From contig DCIS01000090.1 in the NCBI GenBank assembly GCA_002317475.1, forward strand, positions 1-10,146: 10,146 nt of DNA. Direction: 5' to 3'. The DNA comes from Prevotellaceae bacterium UBA1720 (GTDB lineage Bacteria > Bacteroidota > Bacteroidia > Bacteroidales > Bacteroidaceae). The notes below the pieces were generated by a model. That model searched no databases, was not told where the DNA came from, and was given only the letters and a program-made list of their open reading frames with translations. Below, piece after piece: positions 1 to 7,166 of this stretch. A program made the translations under genes and the position numbers. How positions within the stretch are numbered: the first letter of the stretch is position 1; every line of letters begins with the position of its first letter.

Positions 1-1110
1 GGGAATGAGCAGCAAGGCAGAATTCAGATAATACTTGGTAGTAAGCAAATCAAGTGTGCCCTCTTTTCGGCTCATCAGTAAATCCATATAGTTTCCCTCA
101 AAACACATGATGGTAACTAGTGAGGACATACCCAACACAATATAGTCATACATGCAGATGAAACTCTTCATGAAACCGTTGTCATAGATATCTGTGAAAT
201 ACAGGATAGCACTAATGAGAAGCATCATGGCTATTAGTGTGAAAAACTGCATCTTAGGCATCTTATTACGCATACGCAGCTTTATCTCAAGTTTCAGGTA
301 TTCACCAAATACGCCATAACGGTTCAGGAAGTTCATTTGGGTTTTTCCACTCACCTTTACTTCTTCCTTCTTTCCCACTTCCTCATAGAGCATCTTACCC
401 TGTAGTTTCTCGTTGGCAAGGAACCAGATGGCAATCAAACCCAGCATGACAGCGAAAGGCATGATTTCCCATTTGACAAAGCCATACATGAAATAGGTAC
501 AAGGCATATCCAGGATATTGTGGTCGGGAATGAAAGCAATGCATGCTATAGCAGCGTGAATGATGAGTGGGATGAGTATAAACAACATCTTGCGCATGCA
601 CAATGCCCTGAAGAACAGATAGATGTAGCCGTTAAGGACAAACATCAACCACCACCCGAGCAACCACGCAAAGGCAGCACCAAATCCCATAAGGGGATAA
701 ATGCTCATAAAGGCAAAGGGTATCAAGAAGAATCCCCAGAAGAGATTACCCCATGTCAAACCTGCTCTAACGAGATAGCGTCTCATCATAAACTTTCTGG
801 ATATAGGCAACAGAGAGTAAGGACGAGCCTTGTTGGCAGGTGTGTCTTGCACGATATACCGCAACCAATAGTCGGCTACAATAATAATCCAGAACCATCC
901 ATCCAGAACGTGGAAGGCAGGTACTCCAGCGTAGATCTCACTCATGGGTAGTGGTAACATTACACCCATCAAAATCATTATCGCAGCATAGTAGGCTATC
1001 ATAAAGATTGCCAACCACTTGACAAAGCGGTTTCTTTCAAACATCGGGTTGCGTTTATCTGCCAGCGACTCGTGTTTGGAGAGCAGTTTGTGTAGTTCGC
1101 GCAGTTTCAC
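1..1110 (-). CDS. DUF5687 family multi-pass membrane protein (partial, C-terminus off the left edge)
   Basis: The minus strand is open from a GTG at 1110 through base 1, giving 370 residues without a stop. The product is strongly hydrophobic, with about eight or nine predicted membrane segments (near residues 32-53, 72-88, 117-137, 142-165, 172-193, 214-231, 288-306, 320-338 and 362 onward). Family landmarks I recognise are the N-terminal ADKRNPMFE (17-25), the D-x-x-LRY-x-VQ and PYSLLPISR stretch (80-105), the EYLKLEIKLRMRNK block (270-283) and EGNYMDLLMSRKEGT (338-352). These match DUF5687, a Bacteroidetes family of inner-membrane proteins that resemble ABC-transporter permeases and are often encoded beside an ABC ATPase. 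That partner would lie left of this window (inference). No ATG precedes the conserved N-terminus and an in-frame TAA lies ten codons upstream of the GTG, so GTG is the best start. The substrate is unknown. trxB lies 55 bp upstream on the same strand. Confidence 0.82.
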   Translation of the reverse strand, partial: MKLRELHKLLSKHESLADKRNPMFERNRFVKWLAIFMIAYYAAIMILMGVMLPLPMSEIYAGVPAFHVLDGWFWIIIVADYWLRYIVQDTPANKARPYSLLPISRKFMMRRYLVRAGLTWGNLFWGFFLIPFAFMSIYPLMGFGAAFAWLLGWWLMFVLNGYIYLFFRALCMRKMLFILIPLIIHAAIACIAFIPDHNILDMPCTYFMYGFVKWEIMPFAVMLGLIAIWFLANEKLQGKMLYEEVGKKEEVKVSGKTQMNFLNRYGVFGEYLKLEIKLRMRNKMPKMQFFTLIAMMLLISAILYFTDIYDNGFMKSFICMYDYIVLGMSSLVTIMCFEGNYMDLLMSRKEGTLDLLTTKYYLNSALLLIP

Positions 1111-1165
1111 TTTCTTGTTTTTTGAGGGTTGTTTTATCCTTTAGACGCACAACATGATGTATTTA

Positions 1166-2098
1166 CTACAGCGTAGCGAGATATTTTTCTGCTTCAATGG
1201 CGGCTTTTGCACCACTACCAGCTGCTACGACGGCTTGACGATAGTGAGGATCAGCCACATCACCAGCTGCATAGACACCAGGAATACCTGTGCGGGGCGA
1301 ATCACCTTCGGTCATAATATAACCTATCTCGTCCACTTTTACCCAGGGCAGGAAGACATTGCTGTTTGGACGATGACCTATAGCCAGGAAGAAACCGTCA
1401 ATGGGTAGGTCGTATTCACGCTCGTCTTCTCCACCTTTATTATAAATAAGGTGTGCACCCTCCACGCCATTCTCGCCATATAGGCCGAGTGTGTTGGTGA
1501 GGAATAGCACCTCGATCTTAGGATTGTTCAGCACACGTTCCTGCATAATCTTGCTGGCACGCAGATAATCCTTGCGTACAATCAGATAGACCTTGCTTGC
1601 CAAACCAGCCAAGTAGGAAGCCTCCTCGCAGGCTGTATCTCCGCCACCTACAACGGCAACGACCTTTTTGCGATAGAAGAAACCATCACATGTGGCACAT
1701 GCTGATACACCCTGTCCCTGATATTTCTGTTCGTCTGCCAAGCCAAGGAACTTGGCACTTGCACCTGTTGCAATGATCAGGGTGTCTGTCTCGATTTCCG
1801 TCTCGTCATCAAACCACAGATGGTAAGGTGCTTTGCTCAGGTCTGTCTTCACACATACAGCACTACGTATCTCTGTGCCGAAACGCTCACACTGAGCACG
1901 CATTTGGTCCATCAGTTCGTTGGCGTCAATGCCTTCACTAAAGCCGGGAAAATTCTCAACCTCGGTAGTGATGGTCAACTGACCACCTGGTTGCATTCCT
2001 TCATATAACACGGGTGACAGGTTTGCACGACCTGCATAAATGGCAGCTGTATATCCTGCAGGACCACTACCGATAATGGTTAGTTTCTTGTGTTCCAT
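1166..2098 (-). CDS. trxB: Thioredoxin-disulfide reductase
   Basis: This 310-residue flavoprotein passes electrons from NAD(P)H through FAD and a redox-active disulfide to thioredoxin in the cytoplasm, and its length is normal for low-molecular-weight bacterial TrxB. Visible motifs are the FAD-binding [10 protein letters not shown] (10-19), the MQPGGQL loop (35-41), the ATG FAD contact (110-112), the catalytic CATC disulfide (134-137), a second dinucleotide-binding [10 protein letters not shown] (151-160), and the C-terminal FAD motif AAGDV with the RQAV-x-AAGSG loop (277-296). In the nucleotide-phosphate region VRKDYLRAS (174-182) replaces the usual HRRDxFRA. One basic residue pair is kept, so NADPH use is likely but not certain. 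I chose the ATG at 2098, directly after an A/T-rich leader typical of Bacteroidetes. An in-frame TTG at 2119 would add seven Lys-rich residues and is less likely. The DUF5687 gene follows after 55 bp and lolA lies 198 bp upstream. Confidence 0.97.
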   Translation of the reverse strand: MEHKKLTIIGSGPAGYTAAIYAGRANLSPVLYEGMQPGGQLTITTEVENFPGFSEGIDANELMDQMRAQCERFGTEIRSAVCVKTDLSKAPYHLWFDDETEIETDTLIIATGASAKFLGLADEQKYQGQGVSACATCDGFFYRKKVVAVVGGGDTACEEASYLAGLASKVYLIVRKDYLRASKIMQERVLNNPKIEVLFLTNTLGLYGENGVEGAHLIYNKGGEDEREYDLPIDGFFLAIGHRPNSNVFLPWVKVDEIGYIMTEGDSPRTGIPGVYAAGDVADPHYRQAVVAAGSGAKAAIEAEKYLATL

Positions 2099-2158
2099 AT
2101 TTTTTATTTTTAATTCCAACTAAGGTGTCCAAATTCGCATGTGTGGTGAGAAAGCATT

Positions 2159-2266
2159 ACGTTCAGATAACGTATAAACTACGTACAAACAACGTAAAAC
2201 ACCGTACGTTTACGTAGGCTATACGTAGGCTATACGTAGGCAGTACGTATAAAGTAGGCTATTCAT
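2159..2266. repeat. Degenerate tandem array with an 11-bp period and ACGT core
   Basis: Reading the plus strand, ACGT (or a one-base variant) begins at 2159, 2170, 2181, 2192, 2202 (CCGT), 2212, 2223, 2234 and 2245. The steps are 11, 11, 11, 10, 10, 11, 11 and 11 bp. A tenth unit at 2256 keeps the AGGCTAT tail but has lost the core. Two unit types appear: one like ACGTATAAACT (left part and 2245) and one ACGTAGGCTAT (2212 and 2223 identical, 2234 nearly so). Many cores are embedded in the palindrome TACGTA. A period of 11 is not a multiple of three, which argues against coding. The array sits between lolA and trxB, 61-168 bp upstream of the trxB start, so it could be a multi-site operator for trxB, a transcript-end structure for lolA, or a neutral repeat expansion. 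No known family was identified. Confidence 0.85.
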
Positions 2267-2296
2267 GAACATGTGAAACTTGAATTAATATATCTT

Positions 2297-2938
2297 TTAT
2301 CTCATGTCTATGATCTCAGCATCAGGATATTCGCTGGCAGGGAAGGTGAACATGCTGTCGCTGAAATTCTTCGTTGTATTGAACTTTGTGATGGATATTC
2401 TCGACCAGTTTTTGCCAATTCTCATACGAATGCATACAGGTCTGTAGTCTTTTGTGATGGTGATGATAACTTCTGGGATGTCACTATTAGCTTTTTCAGC
2501 TACCAGTTTAACATCATACATCTCTTTTCCGTTATACATCTCTTTCTTCATCGTATATTTATATCCATTCTTGTAAAGTCCCACAAAGGCATAAGGATTC
2601 ATGGTTTGTAGTTCCTTGCGAGTTGGGATGGATACGTTTACTTCCTCAATATCAGACGAATAGCTCCATAGCGTTTTGCCATCAAACCAGGACGTCTGGT
2701 CACCAGTGTTGATTTTGTATTTCTTGCCTTTCAGCTGTATCGTACCTGTACCTGAACCTTGTTCTGTGGTGCCAGCAAAACTGGTCATCTTGAATGATGC
2801 TTCGATGCATTTGGCACTATTAATCTTTTTGGCTGTAGCATCCAATATCTTCTTGACATCAGAACTCTTCTGTGCCATTGTGGGAAGGCAAAGTGTAAAA
2901 GCCACTAATGCCAAGCTGATTATCTTTATTAACTTCAT
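2297..2938 (-). CDS. LolA-like outer-membrane lipoprotein carrier protein
   Basis: The 213-residue product begins with a signal peptide: Lys at 2 and 5, a hydrophobic core over 6-19, and likely cleavage after MA at 22 before QK. It is therefore periplasmic. The mature part has the LolA-like pattern: an N-terminal helix rich in Lys and Ala (DVKKILDATAKKIN, 27-40), then SFKMTSF (48-54), a GTIQLKGKKYKI strand pair (65-76), FDGKTLWSYSSD (85-96) and NPYAFVGLY (114-122). The family escorts lipoproteins across the periplasm to the outer membrane. In Bacteroidetes these proteins are divergent from E. coli LolA and are annotated as LolA-like chaperones by fold and motif, so the family is confident but the exact clients are not. 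The gene starts 56 bp after ftsK on the same strand. The ATG at 2938 directly precedes the signal peptide and is clearly the start. Confidence 0.9.
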   Translation of the reverse strand: MKLIKIISLALVAFTLCLPTMAQKSSDVKKILDATAKKINSAKCIEASFKMTSFAGTTEQGSGTGTIQLKGKKYKINTGDQTSWFDGKTLWSYSSDIEEVNVSIPTRKELQTMNPYAFVGLYKNGYKYTMKKEMYNGKEMYDVKLVAEKANSDIPEVIITITKDYRPVCIRMRIGKNWSRISITKFNTTKNFSDSMFTFPASEYPDAEIIDMR

Positions 2939-2952
2939 ACGTTCTTAAATTA

Positions 2953-2960
2953 CAAGTTTA
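2953..2960 (-). promoter_or_regulatory. Weak candidate -7 box for lolA
   Basis: On the minus strand TAAACTTG lies 14 bp before the lolA start and matches the Bacteroidetes -7 consensus TAnnTTTG at all but one defined position. No convincing TTG lies at the expected -33 distance, and the leader would be very short. lolA may simply be read from the ftsK promoter. Confidence 0.2.
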
Positions 2961-2994
2961 ACATATAACTGTTACTAACCTTATAATGAGGAAT

Positions 2995-5667
2995 TTATCC
3001 TCTGATAGCATCCAGTTTGTAGTTCAGTTCATCATCTGTCTGACAAAGCACCTCACGAGGCTTACTGCCATGTGCAGGACCAACAATTCCTGCTACCTCC
3101 ATCTGATCCATAAGACGTCCAGCACGGTTGTATCCAATAGAGAATTTACGCTGAATCATGCTGGTGCTGCCCTGTTGTGTGGAGACAATAAGACGAGCAA
3201 CATCCTCGAACATGGGATCAAGGTGTGTCATGTCTACATCAGGAGCATCTCCATCACCACCTTCCATTTCAACATAGGGCAGGGGGAATGGAGCAAGGTA
3301 GCCTTGCTGTATAGCGATGAAATGAGCAATGGCCTCAACCTCAGGTGTATCAACAAAGGCACACTGCACACGAACAGGTTCAGTACCACTTTGGAAGAGC
3401 ATATCACCCTTACCAACCAACTGATTGGCACCAGGACGGTCAAGAATGGTACGACTATCCACCATGGCACCAACACGGAATGCCATTCGGGCAGGGAAGT
3501 TGGCCTTGATGGTACCAGTAATGATATTTGTGGTAGGTCTCTGTGTTGCAATAATCATGTGTATACCAACGGCACGAGCCAACTGAGCAATACGTGCAAT
3601 AGGCAACTCAATTTCCTTACCTGCAGTCATAATCAGGTCACCAAACTCATCGATGATCACTACGATATAGGGCATAAACTTATGTCCGTTGTTTGGATTA
3701 AGTTTGCGTGACTTGAACTTCTCGTTGTACTCCTTTACGTTACGCGAACCTGCTTTCTTCAACAGGTCATATCGGGTATCCATCTCGGCACAGAGGCTCT
3801 TCAGTGTCTGGATAACCTTGGTTACGTCTGTGATAATGGGTTCCTCGCTGTCTTCGTTGCCCTCAACCTGAGCCAGGAAGTGGTTGACAATCGGGTTATA
3901 AACACCAAATTCCACCTTTTTGGGGTCAACCATCACAATCTTCAATTCTGCTGGATGTTTCTTGTAAAGCAGGGATGTAATGATGGCATTCAGACCTACT
4001 GACTTACCCTGACCAGTGGCACCTGCTACCAGGAGGTGAGGCATCTTGGCCAAATCTGCCATGAAGATTTCATTGGTGATAGTCTTTCCCAACGCCATGG
4101 GTAGTTCGTATTCGCATTCCTGGAACTTCTTGCTATTGATGATGCTCTCCATACTGACCATCTGAGGCTTGGAGTTTGGTACCTCAATACCGATAGTTCC
4201 CTTACCGGGAATAGGTGCAATGATACGTATACCCAAGGCTGCAAGACTCAATGCAATATCATCTTCCAGATTACGTATCTTGCTGATTCTCACACCGGGA
4301 GCAGGAGTAATTTCATACAGCGTAATGGTAGGACCTACTGTTGCTCTGATGCTCGAGATCTCCACGCCAAAGTTACGCAGTACGGTGATGATCTTATCAC
4401 TATTCTTCTTCTGCTCATCCATATCCACTGCCCGTGTATCAATGTCATAATGCTTGAGCAGGTCTATGGTAGGATAACGGTAGTTTTCCAGGTCCAGTTT
4501 AGGATCATAGGGTTCCAGTGCCCCTTCATCCGTGAGTTCAGCCTTTTCTGTTTCCTCACCTATCGTTACGGTCATCTTGGAGTCACCCTTTTCATGCTCA
4601 GGTGATTCTTGGCGAGTTTGAGGATGGGAAGGTTCCTCTTCATTACCTGTAGTGACGGACAATAAGCCCTCGTCAAAGAGGTCAAGTTGCTCATTTTGAG
4701 CAGGTTTATTTTCCTGTTTGCCTTCTTTTCCTTCTACATCGAAGACGATGGTTGTTGCGGTATTTTTATCAATGGGCTTTGCAGCAGGAGTAGGGTGGTC
4801 AGGACCATCTTCGCCACCTCTGAATTCCCATTTCACCTCGTCTTCTTCCTCCTCATCGTTTTCGCTAATTACCTGACCATCAGGTGAAAGCACAGTACCG
4901 TCAGACATCAGGACATTGCCGTCTTCCTGTAAAACGCCCTTCTCGTCACCCACCAAAGCCTCGACCTTGTCATTTTCCTTATTCACGTGGCTTTGAATCA
5001 TTTCCACGGGTTTCTGCAACATACGTTGGATGATTCGTATCGTCTCTGTACTGAGATAGCAGAGATAACCAATCGCAGCAACCAGAAGTACAATCAAACG
5101 GAAAGGACCAATGGCAAGGTCCAGTTCTGTCATGATGAAACGTCCTGTCATACCACCGAGAAAGAAATCTTCAGTGATGAAATTTATCTCATGCAGGAAA
5201 CAAGAGAACCAGCAAGCAAGGATACCACAATTGATGAACCATTTCCAAAGGCGTACCTTGAATGTGTCCATGATACGAATACCAGCCATAAACAGGAACA
5301 CGGTCAGGAAGATAGACGCAAAACCCAATGTCTCGTCTACGAAGTAATGTGCCGTGATAGCACCGATTTTGCCTAGCCAGTTCTGTGGCTTGATACCATC
5401 ACCTGTCATGCAGTAAGCACGATCATCTATGCCAGTAAAAATGTAGGAGATGATAGCAAAGAAGATGAAAATAGCTACCAGACACAAGATTCCACCCAAC
5501 GAGAAACGAATCACCTCTTCACGTGAAGCATTCTCGTCATCGTCAGCACTCTTTGCCTTGGATGTCTTTCGGGTTTTCTTTGGTGTGGCAGTTGTTTTTT
5601 CCTTTGCGGGTAATGGTTTCTTATTTGTTGTTTTTGGTTTGTTATTATCTTTAATAGTAGATGTCAT
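2995..5667 (-). CDS. ftsK: DNA translocase FtsK (SpoIIIE/FtsK family)
   Basis: This 890-residue septal DNA pump moves chromosome termini through the closing division septum and helps XerCD dimer resolution. The start is followed by a Lys/Thr-rich cytoplasmic tail (1-50) and four predicted membrane segments (near 54-76, 115-135, 146-160 and 188-206). A long acidic, low-complexity linker spans about 220-385. The motor has an alpha domain (about 388-500), Walker A GATGQGKS (549-556), Walker B VVIIDEF (669-675) and the conserved IATQRPTTN (706-714). The C-terminal winged-helix gamma domain (about 816-875), which in this family reads KOPS polarity sequences, carries QQGSTSMIQRKFSIGYNRAG (831-850). 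All catalytic features are intact and the length is normal for Bacteroidetes. The linker contains a short heptad repeat, reported separately. lolA follows after 56 bp on the same strand, and the gene is divergent from the DUF5063 gene. Confidence 0.98.
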   Translation of the reverse strand: MTSTIKDNNKPKTTNKKPLPAKEKTTATPKKTRKTSKAKSADDDENASREEVIRFSLGGILCLVAIFIFFAIISYIFTGIDDRAYCMTGDGIKPQNWLGKIGAITAHYFVDETLGFASIFLTVFLFMAGIRIMDTFKVRLWKWFINCGILACWFSCFLHEINFITEDFFLGGMTGRFIMTELDLAIGPFRLIVLLVAAIGYLCYLSTETIRIIQRMLQKPVEMIQSHVNKENDKVEALVGDEKGVLQEDGNVLMSDGTVLSPDGQVISENDEEEEDEVKWEFRGGEDGPDHPTPAAKPIDKNTATTIVFDVEGKEGKQENKPAQNEQLDLFDEGLLSVTTGNEEEPSHPQTRQESPEHEKGDSKMTVTIGEETEKAELTDEGALEPYDPKLDLENYRYPTIDLLKHYDIDTRAVDMDEQKKNSDKIITVLRNFGVEISSIRATVGPTITLYEITPAPGVRISKIRNLEDDIALSLAALGIRIIAPIPGKGTIGIEVPNSKPQMVSMESIINSKKFQECEYELPMALGKTITNEIFMADLAKMPHLLVAGATGQGKSVGLNAIITSLLYKKHPAELKIVMVDPKKVEFGVYNPIVNHFLAQVEGNEDSEEPIITDVTKVIQTLKSLCAEMDTRYDLLKKAGSRNVKEYNEKFKSRKLNPNNGHKFMPYIVVIIDEFGDLIMTAGKEIELPIARIAQLARAVGIHMIIATQRPTTNIITGTIKANFPARMAFRVGAMVDSRTILDRPGANQLVGKGDMLFQSGTEPVRVQCAFVDTPEVEAIAHFIAIQQGYLAPFPLPYVEMEGGDGDAPDVDMTHLDPMFEDVARLIVSTQQGSTSMIQRKFSIGYNRAGRLMDQMEVAGIVGPAHGSKPREVLCQTDDELNYKLDAIRG
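4855..4935 (-). repeat. Heptapeptide VLxxDGx repeat in the FtsK linker
   Basis: FtsK residues 245-271 read as three seven-residue units, VLQEDGN, VLMSDGT and VLSPDGQ, plus a decayed VISEND. Each complete unit keeps V-L at positions 1-2 and D-G at 5-6. The acidic run EEEEDE follows. The 21-nt units have diverged at the DNA level, so the amino-acid pattern appears to be retained rather than freshly duplicated. Confidence 0.7.
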
Positions 5668-5686
5668 ATTTGTGTTATAGGCAATA

Positions 5687-5700
5687 CATTATTAATAATG
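5687..5700. promoter_or_regulatory. Perfect 14-bp palindrome near the ftsK transcription start (candidate operator)
   Basis: CATTATTAATAATG equals its own reverse complement over all 14 bases. It lies 20-33 bp upstream of the ftsK ATG and 5 bp past the candidate ftsK -7 box, so it should overlap the transcription start or early leader. Being A/T-rich, it could arise by chance. Its placement suggests a dimeric repressor site, but no regulator is identified. Confidence 0.4.
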
Positions 5701-5704
5701 GATA

Positions 5705-5712
5705 CAAAATTA
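5705..5712 (-). promoter_or_regulatory. Candidate -7 promoter box for ftsK
   Basis: The minus strand reads TAATTTTG, a full match to the Bacteroidetes sigma-ABfr -7 consensus TAnnTTTG, 37 bp upstream of the ftsK start. No TTG sits at the usual -33 position, so the upstream element is weak. Transcription would begin near 5698 and probably continue into lolA. Confidence 0.55.
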
Positions 5713-5729
5713 CTAAAAAAAAAGGATTA

Positions 5730-5763
5730 TTGCCCTTATCACGAATAATTTTTTGTAACTTTG
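5730..5763 (+). promoter_or_regulatory. Candidate promoter for the DUF5063-exonuclease-methyltransferase operon
   Basis: TAACTTTG at 5756-5763 fully matches the Bacteroidetes -7 consensus TAnnTTTG. A TTG at 5730-5732 is a plausible -33 element, although the 23-bp spacer is slightly long. Transcription would begin near 5769, leaving a leader of about 37 nt before the ATG at 5806. The -7 boxes of this promoter and the ftsK promoter are 43 bp apart and point away from each other. Confidence 0.6.
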
Positions 5764-5805
5764 TCACTCGTTTTAACATAAGTAATACCATTTTAAGTAA
5801 AGAAT

Positions 5806-6375
5806 ATGCCCAAAACATCCACGGGAAAATCATTATCAGAACAACCTATATACAATCATGATGTGTTGGAGTTTGCCCAGGTTGCCATTCAATTTTGTGG
5901 CCAGTTGGAGCAAGCACAGGGTCAGTCTCGTTCTGAGTTTGTAGCCACGTTGCTCAAACTGATGCCACTACTATACCTTAAAGCTCAACTGCTACCCAAG
6001 GTAGAGAGCAATGGCTCTTTTCTGCCAGACGATCAGGTTACGGAACAGGACTACGAGTTTGTTCGTCAGAACGTGTATTCGCTTTTGGCATCTGATGATG
6101 AGTATTTGGATGTTTCCTACGACGAAATGATGCAGACAGACGAAACACGCTTGAAGAGTATCTCTGAGAACCTGGCAGACATTTATCAGCCCGTACGTAA
6201 TTTCCTCGCCACTTACCAACAAGGCATCGAGGATTGTATGTATGACGCACTCTGGCAGGTTCAGGATCAGTTTGAATTGTTCTGGGGTGAGGAACTCGTT
6301 GATTCACTTCGTCGCCTCCACCGTCTGAAATATGCCGTAAAAGATGGTGGTGTTTCTGCGGAAGAAGACTATTGA
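5806..6375 (+). CDS. DUF5063 domain-containing protein
   Basis: A 189-residue soluble protein with no signal peptide or membrane segment, predicted largely helical and acidic. It fits the DUF5063 family, known mainly from Bacteroidetes and without an assigned function. The domain spans about residues 15-178. Recognisable parts are the N-terminal helix VLEFAQVAIQFC (20-31), the LLKLMPLLYLKAQLLP block (49-64), the VRNFLATYQQGIEDCMYDAL helix (130-149), and the closing FWGEELVDSLRRLH (159-172). No catalytic motif is evident. The ATG is preceded by a good -7 box with a short leader. The exonuclease gene follows after 29 bp on the same strand, so co-transcription is likely. A role linked to RNA metabolism is only a guess from its neighbours. 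Confidence 0.85.
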   Translation: MPKTSTGKSLSEQPIYNHDVLEFAQVAIQFCGQLEQAQGQSRSEFVATLLKLMPLLYLKAQLLPKVESNGSFLPDDQVTEQDYEFVRQNVYSLLASDDEYLDVSYDEMMQTDETRLKSISENLADIYQPVRNFLATYQQGIEDCMYDALWQVQDQFELFWGEELVDSLRRLHRLKYAVKDGGVSAEEDY

Positions 6376-6404
6376 TTGTTTGTTTTCCGCCAAAGCAACT
6401 ATTT

Positions 6405-7166
6405 ATGAAACATATAGTTACAAAATTTGATAAGAACCTCATACCTGATCTCCCTAAAGTAAATTTCGAGGGACGAATACATGTAGTCATTAGCGAAAGT
6501 GAAGCCGAACGAGCAGTAGATTTTCTGCTTTCCCAACCTATTCTGGGTTTTGACACAGAGACGAAGCCTCGTTTTAAACCAGGAAGTGGCATGAACAAGG
6601 TGGCTTTGTTACAGGTTTCCACCCCTGATACTTGCTTCCTCTTTCGTCTGAATCAGATTGGGTTCCCTCCATGTATAGTTCGTCTGCTCAGCGACACAAA
6701 CGTCACAAAGGTCGGACTTTCCTGGCATGACGATTTAATGCAGCTGCATCGACGTGCTGATTTTGAGGCTGGAACATTCAAAGAGTTACAGCAGATGGTT
6801 GGTTTGATTGGCATCAAGGACCTCAGCCTCCAGAAGATTTACGCCAATTTGTTCGGACAAAAGATATCTAAAACTCAGAGACTTACGAATTGGGAGGCAG
6901 ATGTGCTCACTCCTAGTCAACAGATTTATGCAGCAACAGATGCATGGGCATGCATACAGATTTACAATGAGATCATGAGGCTATATGAGTCCAATGACTA
7001 TGAGTTGGAGGTTATTCCAGAGCCGGAACCTATCGTGCCTATAGAGAAAAAGCCTGAGCCTAAACCTAAGGAAAAGGAGGCAAAGTCTCCTGCAAAACCT
7101 AAACGACGCAGAACATACAAACGTAAAAATAAGAAAACTACAGATAATGAAAACATTATATCTTAA
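6405..7166 (+). CDS. 3'-5' exonuclease, DEDDy (RNase D / DNA pol I exo) family
   Basis: A 253-residue predicted cytoplasmic nuclease that should remove nucleotides from 3' ends using two metal ions. The exonuclease fold covers about 28-195. Motif I is LGFDTET (D50, E52), motif II is VGLSWHDDLMQL (D109 or D110), and motif III is YAATD (Y175, D179), the Y-x3-D form of the DEDDy subgroup. No HRDC domain follows, unlike E. coli RNase D. Instead residues 205-246 form a tail, first Pro/Glu-rich and then very Lys/Arg-rich, which probably binds nucleic acid. Whether the substrate is RNA or DNA cannot be decided from the sequence. I chose the ATG at 6405. A TTG at 6372 would add eleven unconvincing residues. 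The gene ends 20 bp inside the following methyltransferase gene in another frame. Confidence 0.9.
   Translation: MKHIVTKFDKNLIPDLPKVNFEGRIHVVISESEAERAVDFLLSQPILGFDTETKPRFKPGSGMNKVALLQVSTPDTCFLFRLNQIGFPPCIVRLLSDTNVTKVGLSWHDDLMQLHRRADFEAGTFKELQQMVGLIGIKDLSLQKIYANLFGQKISKTQRLTNWEADVLTPSQQIYAATDAWACIQIYNEIMRLYESNDYELEVIPEPEPIVPIEKKPEPKPKEKEAKSPAKPKRRRTYKRKNKKTTDNENIIS

Noticed and set aside
520..951. A 143-codon open frame on the plus strand opposite the DUF5687 gene
   Set aside because: The minus-strand frame has clear family motifs and membrane segments; the plus-strand product is low-complexity polar sequence.
2099..2119. TTG start for trxB at 2119, adding seven residues
   Set aside because: The extension is a Lys-rich translation of an A/T leader, while the ATG at 2098 places the FAD motif at the usual distance from the N-terminus.
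2130..2137. CGAATTTG on the minus strand as the trxB -7 box
   Set aside because: It keeps only the TTTG half of TAnnTTTG and has no matching -33 TTG, so I could not support it as a promoter.
2159..2266. The 11-bp array as a CRISPR array
   Set aside because: Units are far too short, have no spacers between them, and no cas genes are near.
2986..3711. A 241-codon open frame on the plus strand opposite ftsK
   Set aside because: It lies antisense to the highly conserved motor and gamma domains and its product resembles no known protein. The open frame is a by-product of ftsK codon use.
6372..6404. TTG start for the exonuclease overlapping the DUF5063 stop
   Set aside because: A good ATG lies at 6405, and the eleven extra residues look like untranslated leader.
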